Below, one piece after another: positions 9,423 to 18,686 of a stretch of 64,000 nucleotides of DNA (the first letter of the stretch is position 1; each line of letters opens with the position of its first letter). This stretch comes from Halosimplex rubrum (GTDB lineage Archaea > Halobacteriota > Halobacteria > Halobacteriales > Haloarculaceae), in the NCBI RefSeq assembly GCF_013415885.1, contig NZ_CP058910.1, positions 3,286,001-3,350,000 on the forward strand. The letters are read 5' to 3'. The notes beneath the pieces were generated by a model that did not search any database, was not told the DNA's origin, and was given only the letters and a program-made list of their open reading frames with translations. Made by a program: the position numbers and the translations under genes.

Positions 9423-11558
9423 TTACTGCGGCGGCTCGAACTCCTCGTCGGTGCTGGCCTGGGCGATGCCGCCCAGCACGAGCACGTCCTCGATACCGAA
9501 CGAGCGCTCGTAGTCGAACGCTCGGGCCGACGGGTCGGGCCAGTCGAAGTCGCGCACGTCGCCGTACGAGCCCATCAGGTACTGGTGGAACACGAAGTGC
9601 GGGACGTAGAAGTTGTAGTACCGCGCGCAGGTCCGGTAGAGCTCCTGCTGGGCTTCCTCGGAGTTACCGGGCTCGCGGATCGCGTTGACGGTCTCGACGA
9701 GGTTGATCTCGGACGCGTTGTCGAGATCCGGCGACTTGCCGGCCTCGTCGGGGGCCTCGAAGGCGCCCGGCTCGTCGGGCACCTGCTGGACGATCGGCTT
9801 GCCCTGCGTGTCCACCTCGTCCTCGGGGTCGGCGTCGTACGGGTCGCCGGTCGGACTGCCGCCGACCAGACCGAGGTCCCACCACGCGCCGCGGTCGTGG
9901 TAGTACTGGAAGACGTACGGGTCGCCGTGCCAGAACATCGTGGAGTCGTAGTTGAGCCCTTCGCTGGGGTTGATCGAGGTCGACCAACTGTTCCAGCCCA
10001 TCGTGGTGAAGTTCACCCCGAAGCCCCAGTTCGCGAGGTTCGCGCGGATGGTCTGGGCGCCCTGGACGTTGGCCGGGCTGCCCGAGCGCGAGGAGAGGTC
10101 GATCGTAGCCTGGTTGCCGTTGGGGTCGACCCACTGACCGCCCTGCTTGCTGTAGCCCGCCCGCTGCATGTACTCGTTGGCGTTCTCCTTGTTCGAGGCC
10201 CGCGAGTAGGTGTGCAGTTGGTCGAGGAAGTCCTCGGAGAACGTGCTCTCGGACTGGGCGTCCAGCAGGAACGTGTCGTGCTGGGTGACCTGCGAGGCGT
10301 CCTCGCCCCAGCCGTTCGCGGAGACGGCGTTCCAGTCGATGGCCTCGATGAGCGCGCGGCGCACCCAGAGGTTCTGGAGGTGTTCGTTCTGCCAGTTGAG
10401 CTGCCAGACGTCGCCGCCCGTGGCGCGCAGCCAGCGGGTGAACTCCTGAACGTGGTCCGGCAGCGTCTCGCGGGTGGTCGCCCCGCTGGAGGTGACGGCG
10501 CCGGAGTCGACGTCGAGCACGCCCTCGTTGACGAGCGTCTGGCGCCGGTCGCCCTCGGCCCAGTACAGCGCGAGCCGCTCGACGTTCGTGTTCTCGGCGT
10601 TGGGGTGGTCCTCGTTGAGCCGGAGGATCACCCGCTCGGAGCCCACGTCGTCCATCGACTCCAGCTTGTAGGGGCCGGACCCGGCGAGCATCTCGTCGGT
10701 ACCGCCGCTCTCGGCCATGCGGTCGAGGCCGATCCGGTCACTGACGAGTTCGTCCGTGATCGAGGTGACCTCGTCCGCGTTCGCCGCGTCGCGGTACTGC
10801 TCCCGATACGGCGTGGTGTAGTCGGGGTGGATCGGCGGGTTCCCGTCGACCGGCCCGGCGTTCGAGCGCAGCACGACTCGGGCCGTCGGATCGGGGTCCT
10901 GTTCGGGGACCGACCCCTTGTTGGTCCACTGGTGGAGGGTCCACTGGTCCTCCGCCTGCTGGTTGAACGTCGCGCCCTCGGTGAACTTGTTGCCACCCTG
11001 GAAGAAGTTGACGTGGTTGTGCGCCTCGCGGGCGACCGCGTCGAAGGGGTCGCCGTTCCAGTAGCGGGCGCGGTCGTCGTGGTGGTCGTACCAGTCGTAG
11101 GGCGGTTCGACCTCGAAGCCCGAGATCCACGTCATCACCTCGACCTCCTCGCGGTCGGGCTTGTGCGGGGTCGGCACCGTCGTCCCGCTGTAGGACAGGT
11201 TCGTCGTGTGGACGTTCCGGAGCCCGTGCAGGTCCGACATCCACAGGTCGCCGATGGTGTTGTCCTGGGGCGTCCAGGGGTTCCAGTTGAACACGTCCGG
11301 CGAGTTCGCCACGGCGTAGTTGATCTGACGAGTCACCGGCTCCTCGGCGGTCGCGGTACTGCCGTCGGTCTCACCGTCGCCACCGTCCTCACCGTCGCCG
11401 CTGGGTGTCGGCGTCGGAGTGCTCCCCGAACCCGGCGTGTCCGTGGATCCACCGTCACTCCCACAACCGGCCATGCCTGCGGCTCCCATTCCAGCCAGTA
11501 TCTGCGCGTACTGGCGTCGCGATAACTCCTTGTCACGGATGCTGTCAGGCTTCCGCAT
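9423..11558 (-). CDS. Tat-exported solute-binding lipoprotein (family 5 type), larger paralogue
   Basis: A 711-residue binding protein. The signal is SRRQYAQILAGMGAAGMAGC with Cys32 as the lipobox cysteine, followed by a Ser/Thr/Pro/Gly/Asp-rich linker typical of haloarchaeal lipoproteins. The mature part has FNWNPWTPQDNT near the N-terminus, LNWQNEHLQNLWVRRALIEA (family-5 core block) and MFWHGDPYVFQYYHDRGAWW, matching the equivalent segment of the paralogue at 7404-9218. The frame is open 37 codons further upstream, but the TATA box at 11581-11588 is exactly spaced for the ATG at 11556-11558. Its likely ligand is an oligosaccharide (context only). Confidence 0.88.
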   Translation of the reverse strand: MRKPDSIRDKELSRRQYAQILAGMGAAGMAGCGSDGGSTDTPGSGSTPTPTPSGDGEDGGDGETDGSTATAEEPVTRQINYAVANSPDVFNWNPWTPQDNTIGDLWMSDLHGLRNVHTTNLSYSGTTVPTPHKPDREEVEVMTWISGFEVEPPYDWYDHHDDRARYWNGDPFDAVAREAHNHVNFFQGGNKFTEGATFNQQAEDQWTLHQWTNKGSVPEQDPDPTARVVLRSNAGPVDGNPPIHPDYTTPYREQYRDAANADEVTSITDELVSDRIGLDRMAESGGTDEMLAGSGPYKLESMDDVGSERVILRLNEDHPNAENTNVERLALYWAEGDRRQTLVNEGVLDVDSGAVTSSGATTRETLPDHVQEFTRWLRATGGDVWQLNWQNEHLQNLWVRRALIEAIDWNAVSANGWGEDASQVTQHDTFLLDAQSESTFSEDFLDQLHTYSRASNKENANEYMQRAGYSKQGGQWVDPNGNQATIDLSSRSGSPANVQGAQTIRANLANWGFGVNFTTMGWNSWSTSINPSEGLNYDSTMFWHGDPYVFQYYHDRGAWWDLGLVGGSPTGDPYDADPEDEVDTQGKPIVQQVPDEPGAFEAPDEAGKSPDLDNASEINLVETVNAIREPGNSEEAQQELYRTCARYYNFYVPHFVFHQYLMGSYGDVRDFDWPDPSARAFDYERSFGIEDVLVLGGIAQASTDEEFEPPQ

Positions 11559-11580
11559 ACCTCTACCTTCTGCCAGCTCT

Positions 11581-11588
11581 ATATAAAA
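11581..11588 (-). promoter_or_regulatory. TATA box of the larger binding-protein gene
   Basis: The minus strand reads TTTTATAT about 27 bases before the ATG at 11558; it decides the start against in-frame upstream codons. Confidence 0.65.
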
Positions 11589-11695
11589 CTTCCTGATCAT
11601 TTCATACTGAGTCGACGACGTATCTGACTGGGCACGCGACACACCCGCTCCCGCAAGCGCAACCTTCAAATGGGTGTGTGAAACAGTCTATCGCA

Positions 11696-12073
11696 ATGAG
11701 GCAGGAAATCGAACGAGCCGGACAGGAAGCGGACGGCGTCCGGGCGTACGCGCTGGCGCTGTACTACTTCATGGTCGGGAACATCTCGCTGATGACGATT
11801 GTGATGGGGGGGGTCTGTATCGCTCTCGGTGCCACGTTCGTCAACGGGACCCCGGCGATCGTCATCGGCGGCGACGCCGGCCCGATCTCGCTGCTGAACG
11901 GGATCCCCGAACAGTACCAGACCTTCGGTCAGGTCTCCGGGGTCGTCCTCGCGCACAAGATCTTCGCCGCGATGCTGGGCATCTTCGGCGTGACCCTCAT
12001 GGTCCTCGGCGCGACGGCCTACGGGTTCCTGCTCGCGAACAAGCTGTACGCCCGCGCGACGACGTCGGCCTGA
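11696..12073 (+). CDS. small membrane protein, function unknown
   Basis: A 125-residue protein with two strong hydrophobic spans (about residues 18-48, ALYYFMVGNISLMTIVMGG, and 88-115, KIFAAMLGIFGVTLMVLGA) and a short polar tail. I recognise no family. The ATG at 11696 is preferred over the one at 11678 because a TATA-like CTTCAAAT at 11664-11671 has leaderless spacing to it. It is divergent from the binding-protein gene, with only about 140 bases between the start codons, so the two may share control. Confidence 0.7.
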   Translation: MRQEIERAGQEADGVRAYALALYYFMVGNISLMTIVMGGVCIALGATFVNGTPAIVIGGDAGPISLLNGIPEQYQTFGQVSGVVLAHKIFAAMLGIFGVTLMVLGATAYGFLLANKLYARATTSA

Positions 12074-12153
12074 CCGCACTCGTCACCTTCTTTCGACGGT
12101 CTCACGGCCCGTAGCGGCCGTGCTCGTCGGACCCGGGACCGGCGGCCGACCGT

Positions 12154-12402
12154 TCAGACCGCGCGCTGTCGACAGAACCAGAGCACGCTCCCGCTGAGGA
12201 GGACGAACGCGCCGCTCCCGACGACGTTCAGCACCGACACGACGAACAGCGACGAGTCCGTGTCGGTGACGACCAGATACGGGATCTGGATGAGCAGAAA
12301 TACGAGCGCGATCGTGAACACGCCGAGGACCTTCCGGTTTTGCTCGCACAGCGCCTCTGCGGCGGCCTCCCGACCCGTCTGCTCCTCGTCCTGTTCGCTC
12401 AC
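12154..12402 (-). CDS. small two-span membrane protein, function unknown
   Basis: An 82-residue protein with a charged N-terminus (SEQDEEQTGREAAAEALCEQ) and two hydrophobic spans (about 30-48 and 58-78). I choose the GTG at 12400-12402 because the acidic haloarchaeal composition begins there; the longer reading frame upstream is arginine-rich and looks non-coding. It converges with the preceding small membrane protein gene. No family recognised. Confidence 0.6.
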   Translation of the reverse strand: MSEQDEEQTGREAAAEALCEQNRKVLGVFTIALVFLLIQIPYLVVTDTDSSLFVVSVLNVVGSGAFVLLSGSVLWFCRQRAV

Positions 12403-12727
12403 GACCGGACCCCTCCGTCGACGACCGACGCCCAGACCATGCACCTCCGTTGTCGGGCGCTCCCGAAAAGGATTACCACACCGGCGAAGGCCCCGATCCG
12501 CGCGACGCCCGGGCCGGTCCCCTCGCCGAGACTCCGTCGGCCGGCCGCTCTCCCACGGGCGGATCTCTGGTATCACCCGTGAGAACATGGACCGTGATCA
12601 GTCGCGAACCGACGGTCGTCCCCGTGATTACCATTATCTACGCGCGTGCGTAGAAATGGTCTACCGGCGCGTGGACGGGTGTGCTGTATCACGTACGATA
12701 CTGATAGAAACCGGGGAGCCGCGACGG
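12403..12727. other. intergenic region with a strong hairpin
   Basis: No convincing gene. It lies downstream of the GH3 stop (minus strand). The notable content is a near-perfect stem-loop at 12630-12660 (see separate entry). Arginine-rich open frames here are not supported by composition. Confidence 0.5.
12630..12660 (-). terminator. stem-loop 68 bases after the GH3 stop
   Basis: ACCATT-at-CTACGC-gcgt-GCGTAG-a-AATGGT: two 6-bp stems stacked with a small internal bulge. It sits in the 3' region of the GH3 transcript and could be a terminator, a processing site or a protein-binding site. There is no long U tract, so terminator is only the most economical reading. Confidence 0.4.
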
Positions 12728-15088
12728 TCAGGCCTGGTCGAGGCTCGTCTCGGTGAAGTAGCGGCGGCTCGTCCGCGGGACCTGCTTCGTGTCGGTCACG
12801 GACAGGCGGGCGGACTCGGCGATCTCCTCGGAGGAGTGGCCGACGCGGAGTTCGTAGTCGCCCGCCTCGACAGCGAGGTTCGCGTTGCGGTCGTGGTAGG
12901 CGAGCTGGTTCGCGGCCAGGTCGAAGGTGATCTCGGTCGATTCGCCGGCGTCCAGCTCGACGCGTCGGAAGCCGACCAGTTCCTGGACCGGCCGCGCCAG
13001 GTCGGGGTTCTCGGCGGAGACGTACAGCTGGACCACGTCGCTGCCGGCGCGGTCGGCCGTGTTCTCGACGGTGACGCTCGCGGAGACGGTCCCGGACGGG
13101 TCCACGTCGACGTCGGACAGGTCCAGGTCGGAGTACTCGAACTCGGCGTAGCTGAGTCCGTGACCGAACGGGTAGACCGGCTGGCCGTCGTCGTAGACGT
13201 AGTCTTCGGAGTAGGTGTTGGGCTTGCGGCTGTAGTGGATCGGCAGCTGGCCGACGGACTTGGGCATCGACACCGGGAGGTGGCCGCCCGAGTCGTGGCC
13301 CTCGAAGACCACGTCGACGATGGCGTTGCCGGCCTCCTCGCCGGGGAGCCACGCCTGGACGACCGCGTCGGCGCCCGCGTCGATCTCGGGGATCGCGTGG
13401 GGTTTGCCGCTGACGAGGACGATCACGACGGGCGTGTCGGTCTCCTCGATCTGCGCGACGAGTTCGTTCTGCACGCCGGGCAGTCCGAGGTCGGTCACGT
13501 CACAGCCCTCGCCGCTGGTCGGGACCATCGGCTGTTCCGCTTTGACGCCGTCGGCGTCGGAGAAGTCGACGGCCGAGCGGGCGCCGACGAACGCCAGCGC
13601 CACGTCGGCGCCCTCGGCGGCCTCGACGGCGCGGCCGATCTTGTCCGCGGAGTTGCCCGTCGCGGTGCAGCCCTGGGCGTAGTTCACGTCGGCGTCGACG
13701 CGGTTCTCGATGGCGGCCAGGGGCGTGTCGGCCTCGAACTCGTACTCCTCCTCGGGGTAGTGGGCGGCGTAGGCGTAGTCGCCGAGCATCCCCTTCTTGT
13801 CGTCGGCCTTCGGGCCGACCACGGCGACGGAGTCGGCGTCGTCGAGCGGCAGCAGGTCGCGCTCGTTTTTCAGGACGACCAGCGAGTCGCGGGCGGCCTC
13901 GCGAGCCAGCCCGACCGCGGCCTCGTCGTCGTAGGGGTCGGTCGCGGCGTCGACGTCGACCGTGTGCTCCTCGAACAGCCCCTTCTCGAACTTCGCGCGG
14001 AGGACCCGGCGGACCGACTCGTCGAGGCTCTCCTCGGCCAGATCGCCGTCGCGGACGGCTTCGGCGAGGTACTCGTAGCAGTCGGTGTTGGGCAGCTCCA
14101 CGTCGAGACCGGCCTCGACGGCCGAGACGGCGGCCTCCTGCTGGGTCGCGGCGACGCCGTGTTCCTCCTTGAGGAAGTCGACGCTGAAGTAGTCGGAGAC
14201 GACGTGGCCGTCGAAGCCCCACTCGCCGCGCAGCACGTCCGTCAGCAGCCACTCGTCTTTCGCACAGGGGACGCCGTCGATGTCGTGGTAGGCGTTCATC
14301 ACGGCCTCGGCGTCGCCCTCCTGGATCGCCGCCTCGAAGGGGAACATGTGGACCTCGCGGAGGGTGCGCTCGCTCACGTCGACCGACGAGCGGTTCTTCC
14401 CGCCGGCGCCGACGCCGTGGCCGACGAAGTGTTTCAGGGTGGCGGAGATGCCGTCGGCCGGGGAGTCGCCCTGCAGCCCCGAGACGTACGCGGTCGCCAT
14501 CTCGGCGACGAGATACGGGTCCTCGCCGTAGGTCTCCTCGACGCGACCCCAGCGCAGGTCCCGCGCCACGTCCAGCACCGGCGAGAGCGCGTGGGCGGTG
14601 CCGATGGCTTCGAGCTGGTCGCCGATGGTGTCGGTGACCGCTTCCAGCAGGTCCGGGTCCCAGGTGCTGGCCATCCCGATGCCCTGCGGGAAGGTGGTGC
14701 CCTCGGGCCCCATGTAGCCGCTGAGACACTCCTCGTGGGGGATCGCCGGGATGCCGAGCCGCGTCTCCTCGGCGAGGTACTCCTGGATCTCGTTGGTGAC
14801 CGCGGCGGCCTGCGCCGGCGGGAGACTGCCCTCCCCGCCGATACGGGTGAGGTGGCCGATCCCCTCGGCGAGCAGTTCCTCGGCGACCTCGCGGTTGAGT
14901 TCGCCGTCCTCGACGAGCTCCTGGCCGGCCTCGACCTCGCCGGCGTTGTCCGCGACGCCCCGGCTCGGACTGACCGAACCGAGCTGGGCGGCCTTCTCTT
15001 CGACCGTCATTCTGGAGAGCAGATCCTCGATACGCCGCGATGTCGGTACCGTCGGGTCGCGGTAGGCTGCGTCGGAGTCGGCTGTCAT
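12728..15088 (-). CDS. glycoside hydrolase family 3 (beta-xylosidase/beta-glucosidase type)
   Basis: A 786-residue GH3 enzyme releasing non-reducing terminal xylose or glucose from beta-linked oligosaccharides. The N-terminal TIM barrel has TFPQGIGMASTWDPDLL, SPVLDVARDLRWGRVEETYGEDP and the substrate-binding KHFVGHG. The nucleophile is Asp299 in HVVSDYFS. The beta/alpha sandwich follows (SLVVLKNERDLLPL, VAVVGPKADD) and a fibronectin-III-like C-terminal domain begins near residue 670 (YPFGHGLSYAEFEYS). No signal peptide is present, so a cytoplasmic location is likely. The SDY form of the nucleophile motif and the context favour beta-xylosidase (inference). The start is the ATG at 15088, supported by the TATA box at 15112-15120; upstream codons are arginine-rich. 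Confidence 0.95.
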   Translation of the reverse strand: MTADSDAAYRDPTVPTSRRIEDLLSRMTVEEKAAQLGSVSPSRGVADNAGEVEAGQELVEDGELNREVAEELLAEGIGHLTRIGGEGSLPPAQAAAVTNEIQEYLAEETRLGIPAIPHEECLSGYMGPEGTTFPQGIGMASTWDPDLLEAVTDTIGDQLEAIGTAHALSPVLDVARDLRWGRVEETYGEDPYLVAEMATAYVSGLQGDSPADGISATLKHFVGHGVGAGGKNRSSVDVSERTLREVHMFPFEAAIQEGDAEAVMNAYHDIDGVPCAKDEWLLTDVLRGEWGFDGHVVSDYFSVDFLKEEHGVAATQQEAAVSAVEAGLDVELPNTDCYEYLAEAVRDGDLAEESLDESVRRVLRAKFEKGLFEEHTVDVDAATDPYDDEAAVGLAREAARDSLVVLKNERDLLPLDDADSVAVVGPKADDKKGMLGDYAYAAHYPEEEYEFEADTPLAAIENRVDADVNYAQGCTATGNSADKIGRAVEAAEGADVALAFVGARSAVDFSDADGVKAEQPMVPTSGEGCDVTDLGLPGVQNELVAQIEETDTPVVIVLVSGKPHAIPEIDAGADAVVQAWLPGEEAGNAIVDVVFEGHDSGGHLPVSMPKSVGQLPIHYSRKPNTYSEDYVYDDGQPVYPFGHGLSYAEFEYSDLDLSDVDVDPSGTVSASVTVENTADRAGSDVVQLYVSAENPDLARPVQELVGFRRVELDAGESTEITFDLAANQLAYHDRNANLAVEAGDYELRVGHSSEEIAESARLSVTDTKQVPRTSRRYFTETSLDQA

Positions 15089-15111
15089 TACGCCTGTTCG
15101 GTGGTGGACGC

Positions 15112-15120
15112 GGATATTAA
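15112..15120 (-). promoter_or_regulatory. TATA box of the GH3 gene
   Basis: The minus strand reads TTAATATCC, centred 28 bases before the ATG at 15088. Confidence 0.6.
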
Positions 15121-15209
15121 TGGTTCCGACGACAGTCCGTGATGGAGTGCCCGGCGGAGAGAGCGGGCGGGGAACGAGGGCTGACAGTCGTCGACGGATG
15201 ACCGCCCCG

Positions 15210-18200
15210 TCAGGCGTCGTCTTCGTCGTCAGCGAGGTACTTCGCGAGACTCGCGAAGCCACCGAGCGTCGCGACCGTCGAGACGATGCCCAGCCCCGGG
15301 CCGCTGCCGGAGGTCGTCCCCGCCGCGGGGTCGTCCTCACCGGTCGTCGCTGTCGGGCCGGACTCCGTTGCGGTCGCGGTGGGCGTCGCCGTCGTGGTCG
15401 CGGTGGGCGTCCCGGTCGGACCGTCGGAGTCCCCGTCGTTCTCGCCCTCGCCGTCGCCCGTATCGGCGTCCTCGCCGTCGAGCGAGACCTCGACGGTGGC
15501 CCCGCCCTCGGAGAGCGTCGTCGTCGCGGAGGCGGACGTGCCCTCGTAGCTCACGTCGACGGCGTACTCGCCCTTGAAGCCCTGGAGCGTGACGGTGCCG
15601 GAGTCGTCCGTGGTGCCCGACTCCTCGGTCCACCACTGGTCGAAGACGAGGTCGCGGTACCGGTCGAGCGCGGGTTTCTCCTCCCAGCCCGCCGCGTAGA
15701 ACGGCGCGTCGTCGCGCCAGTGCATCGTGTCGATCAGTCCCCAGACGACGAACTGCTCGACGGACGGGTGGCTGAAGACCGTCTTCAGGAACTGGTAGAA
15801 GAAGTCGGCCTTCTCCGACTCGGGCCAGTTCTCGTCGGACATGTCGAACTCCGTGATCCGCAGGCCGACGTCGTCACCCGCCGTCTCGGCGTAGCTGTCG
15901 AGCGCCGACATCGTCTGCGATGGCAGCAGCGAGGAACTCTCGCTGAAGTGGCCCTGCAGGCCGACGAAGTCGAGCCCCGCTTCGGTGTTCTGGACCGTCT
16001 CGATCTGGGTCGTGTAGCGGTCTCTCCGTCCGCTGTAGGGCCCCTCGATGGTGTTGTAGTCGTTGATGCCCAGCGGCTGGCCGTCGGGGCCGGCCGCCCG
16101 CGCGGTCGCGAACCACTCGTCGAGGATCGGCGCCTCCTCCGGGGTCACGTCGGCGCCGTGGATCGACCGGACGAAGCCGGGCTCGGGGATGAGCTCGTTG
16201 ACGACCTCCCACTCGTCGATGCGGTCGCCGTAGTAGCCGATGATGTCGGAGACGTGACTGGTTGTCTGCTCGCGGACGTACTGCGAGTCGGCCTCGCTGG
16301 GGGTGGCCGCGTCGGCGTCGCTGTCCCAGGCCATCGCGTCGACCACGTCGTCGGGGACGGCCGCGGAGTCCACGCTGGCCCACAGGGCGACGTGGCCCCG
16401 GACGTACCAGTCCTGGGCCTCCATCCACTCGACGGCCGCGTCGGCGGTGTCCTGGCCGTTCTCCCAGAAGTCCCACTTGTGGTAGTTTTCGAGGACGCCC
16501 GCGTTGAACAGCTCCTTGCGGTTCTCCCGGTAGGGGTCGCCCTCCTCCGTGTTCTCTATCTGGGGCGCGTTGGTCATGGCCCCGAACTTGAACTCGTGTT
16601 CGCGCATCGAGACCGACACCTCGGCGCCCTCGACCGGGTCGCCGTTCTCGTCGACCACGTCGACCGCCATCTCGGCCGTGCGGTGGTCCTGAATACGCTG
16701 GTCGGCCTCCTCCTCCCAGCCCTCCTCGGGCGACCGCTCCCACTCGGGCAGCGCTTCGACCGAGTTGTTCCCCTCGAAGTTGACGAGCGCCAGCCCGCCG
16801 ATGTCGACGGTCTGGGCCTGCGCCGCGACCCAGATTTCCGTCCACCAGTTCCCCGGGTCGGAGTCCTCGCCGAACTGGACCGGGAAGAAGTACCGCTGCC
16901 ACTCCGAGGTGACCGGCGGGTTCGGGTTCGAGACGTAGTTCGCGTAGTTGCTGTCGTCCCCGTCGTTTTCGCTGGCCTTGTACGTGATCTGCGCGTTCTC
17001 CTCGTCCGGCGTCCGGAAGTACGCGACCCCCAGCAACACGTCGCCCTCCGAGACCGCTTCGTCCTGTTCGATGCCTTTGAAATTGACGCTGTAGGCGTTG
17101 GTGCCGGCCTCGGAGACGTCGATACGTGTCGCCTCCGAGAAGGGCACGTCGTCGCCGACATCCAACGCGGAGCGTTCGGCCTTGTCCGCTTCACCTCCGG
17201 TGAGCCCGAAGGTGCCGAACGCGTCCGCTTCGTTGTTCGCGTAGACGAACCGTCCGGGGTCGAGGTTACGCTCCTGAAGGTAATCGATCAGCCCCGAGTA
17301 GTACGGGTCGTCGGTCTGGGGCCACTCCTCCGGCCCACCACTACCACCGGTGTCGATTTCACTCGCCGCGCCGGCGGGGAGGTCGTCGAGCGTCGCGTCC
17401 GTGTCGGAGTAATCCAGCAGCGCGAGCCCGCCGATGTCGACGGTCTGTTCGTCGTAGGCGAGCCAGAACTCCGTCCACCAGCTGCCGGCGTCGGCCGCGG
17501 CGCCGAACTGGATGGGGAAGTAGTACCGCTCCCACTCCGAGCCGATCGAGGGGCCTGTGAACTCCGCCCAGTTGTTGAAGCCGGTGCTGGCGCTCTCCTG
17601 TGCGGCGTAGGTGGCCTGTGCGCTCCCGTCGGGACCGCGTAGATACGCGACCCCGAGCAACACGTCGCCCTGCTCGACGGGCATGTCGCCGACGTCGGCT
17701 CGCAGGTTCGCGTTGTAATCGTTCTCCTGCGTGCCGTTGATCGACACGCGCGACGCCTCGGCGAACGGCACCGAGTCGCCGCTCACGTCCAGGTCCTCGA
17801 CGGTGCCGTAGTCGCCGACACCGAACTCGTAGGCGCTCCACGTATCGGACTCCGTCTCGCCGTAGACGAACCCGGGCTCGGGGAGGTCCAGCGCCGACAG
17901 GTCGCCGGTCAGCGTGTCGTAGTACGAGCCCGACGAGCCGGACGACTCGGCGACGCCGGACGGCAGCTGGTCGAACTCGGCGTTGGTCCCGAAGTCGAGC
18001 AGCGCCACGCCACCGACATCGACGGTCTGCTGTTTGAAGCCGAACTGCCACTGGACGTAGAGGTCCGAGGAGTCGGCCGCCGTGTCCGCACCGATCTCGA
18101 TCGGGAAGTAGTGGCGCTCCCACTCCGAGCCGATCGTCGGCGACTGGTTGCCGACCGACGCGTTCCCGAACCCGCCGCTGTCGACGGCGAAAAACTGCGA

Positions 18201-18686
18201 CTGCGGGCCGTCGCTCGACGACCGCAGGTACGCGACGGCGAGCATCGTGTCGCCGGCGGAGACGTCCCGGGTGAGGTCGCCGCGGACCTGCACCGGGTAG
18301 TTCGCGTCCGGCGCGTCGGTCACGTCGATCCGGCGCGCCTCCGTGAACGGCACGTCGTCGCCACTGACGTCGATCGATTCGACCGTCCCGTACTCGCCGT
18401 TCGAGCCCGCCTGTGCGAACAGCGCGTTCCAGGCGCCCGACTCGGTGTCCGCGAACTCGAAGTTCGCGGGCGGGAGCCCGCGGCCGTTCTGCAGGTCGTC
18501 GACGAGCGCGGAGTAGTACGCGTCCCCGCCCGACGCCCACGACTCCGGGGTGTCCGCTCGAACGTCGCCCGCTGTTACGTTGGCGATGCCACCCGCGGCG
18601 CCCGCCGCTCCGATCGACTGCAGGAACGGTCGTCGCCCCACCCGAACGCGATCGGTCTCACGATCGCCACTGTCAGGGTCTCGCAT
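15210..18686 (-). CDS. Tat-exported multimodular GH10 endo-beta-1,4-xylanase
   Basis: A 1158-residue secreted xylanase. Arg18-Arg19 of VGRRPFLQSIGAAGAAGG mark a Tat signal without a lipobox. Three tandem modules of about 180 residues follow (about 57-235, 255-430, 462-640), each starting YYxxLxxxL and containing SEWERYYFPIQFG-like and QTVDIGGLALLDY-like strands; they look like carbohydrate-binding modules but I cannot assign a family. The GH10 barrel (about 693-1010) has acid/base Glu831 in WEVVNEL and nucleophile Glu946 in LRITEFDM. A short beta domain after WWTEESG, a Thr/Pro-rich linker and a C-terminal hydrophobic stretch (PGLGIVSTVATLGGFASLA) end the protein. That tail resembles a PGF-CTERM anchor but lacks the basic end, so anchoring is uncertain. 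Confidence 0.93.
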   Translation of the reverse strand: MRDPDSGDRETDRVRVGRRPFLQSIGAAGAAGGIANVTAGDVRADTPESWASGGDAYYSALVDDLQNGRGLPPANFEFADTESGAWNALFAQAGSNGEYGTVESIDVSGDDVPFTEARRIDVTDAPDANYPVQVRGDLTRDVSAGDTMLAVAYLRSSSDGPQSQFFAVDSGGFGNASVGNQSPTIGSEWERHYFPIEIGADTAADSSDLYVQWQFGFKQQTVDVGGVALLDFGTNAEFDQLPSGVAESSGSSGSYYDTLTGDLSALDLPEPGFVYGETESDTWSAYEFGVGDYGTVEDLDVSGDSVPFAEASRVSINGTQENDYNANLRADVGDMPVEQGDVLLGVAYLRGPDGSAQATYAAQESASTGFNNWAEFTGPSIGSEWERYYFPIQFGAAADAGSWWTEFWLAYDEQTVDIGGLALLDYSDTDATLDDLPAGAASEIDTGGSGGPEEWPQTDDPYYSGLIDYLQERNLDPGRFVYANNEADAFGTFGLTGGEADKAERSALDVGDDVPFSEATRIDVSEAGTNAYSVNFKGIEQDEAVSEGDVLLGVAYFRTPDEENAQITYKASENDGDDSNYANYVSNPNPPVTSEWQRYFFPVQFGEDSDPGNWWTEIWVAAQAQTVDIGGLALVNFEGNNSVEALPEWERSPEEGWEEEADQRIQDHRTAEMAVDVVDENGDPVEGAEVSVSMREHEFKFGAMTNAPQIENTEEGDPYRENRKELFNAGVLENYHKWDFWENGQDTADAAVEWMEAQDWYVRGHVALWASVDSAAVPDDVVDAMAWDSDADAATPSEADSQYVREQTTSHVSDIIGYYGDRIDEWEVVNELIPEPGFVRSIHGADVTPEEAPILDEWFATARAAGPDGQPLGINDYNTIEGPYSGRRDRYTTQIETVQNTEAGLDFVGLQGHFSESSSLLPSQTMSALDSYAETAGDDVGLRITEFDMSDENWPESEKADFFYQFLKTVFSHPSVEQFVVWGLIDTMHWRDDAPFYAAGWEEKPALDRYRDLVFDQWWTEESGTTDDSGTVTLQGFKGEYAVDVSYEGTSASATTTLSEGGATVEVSLDGEDADTGDGEGENDGDSDGPTGTPTATTTATPTATATESGPTATTGEDDPAAGTTSGSGPGLGIVSTVATLGGFASLAKYLADDEDDA

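Noticed and set aside
12260..15142. 960-residue plus-strand open frame opposite GH3
   Set aside because: Antisense shadow of a clear GH3 gene; repetitive Val/Asp/Arg-rich composition without motifs.
15210..15320. Definite PGF-CTERM archaeosortase anchor on the multimodular xylanase
   Set aside because: The PGLG plus hydrophobic stretch fits, but the tail ends in Asp/Glu rather than the usual basic cluster, so it is left as a possibility.
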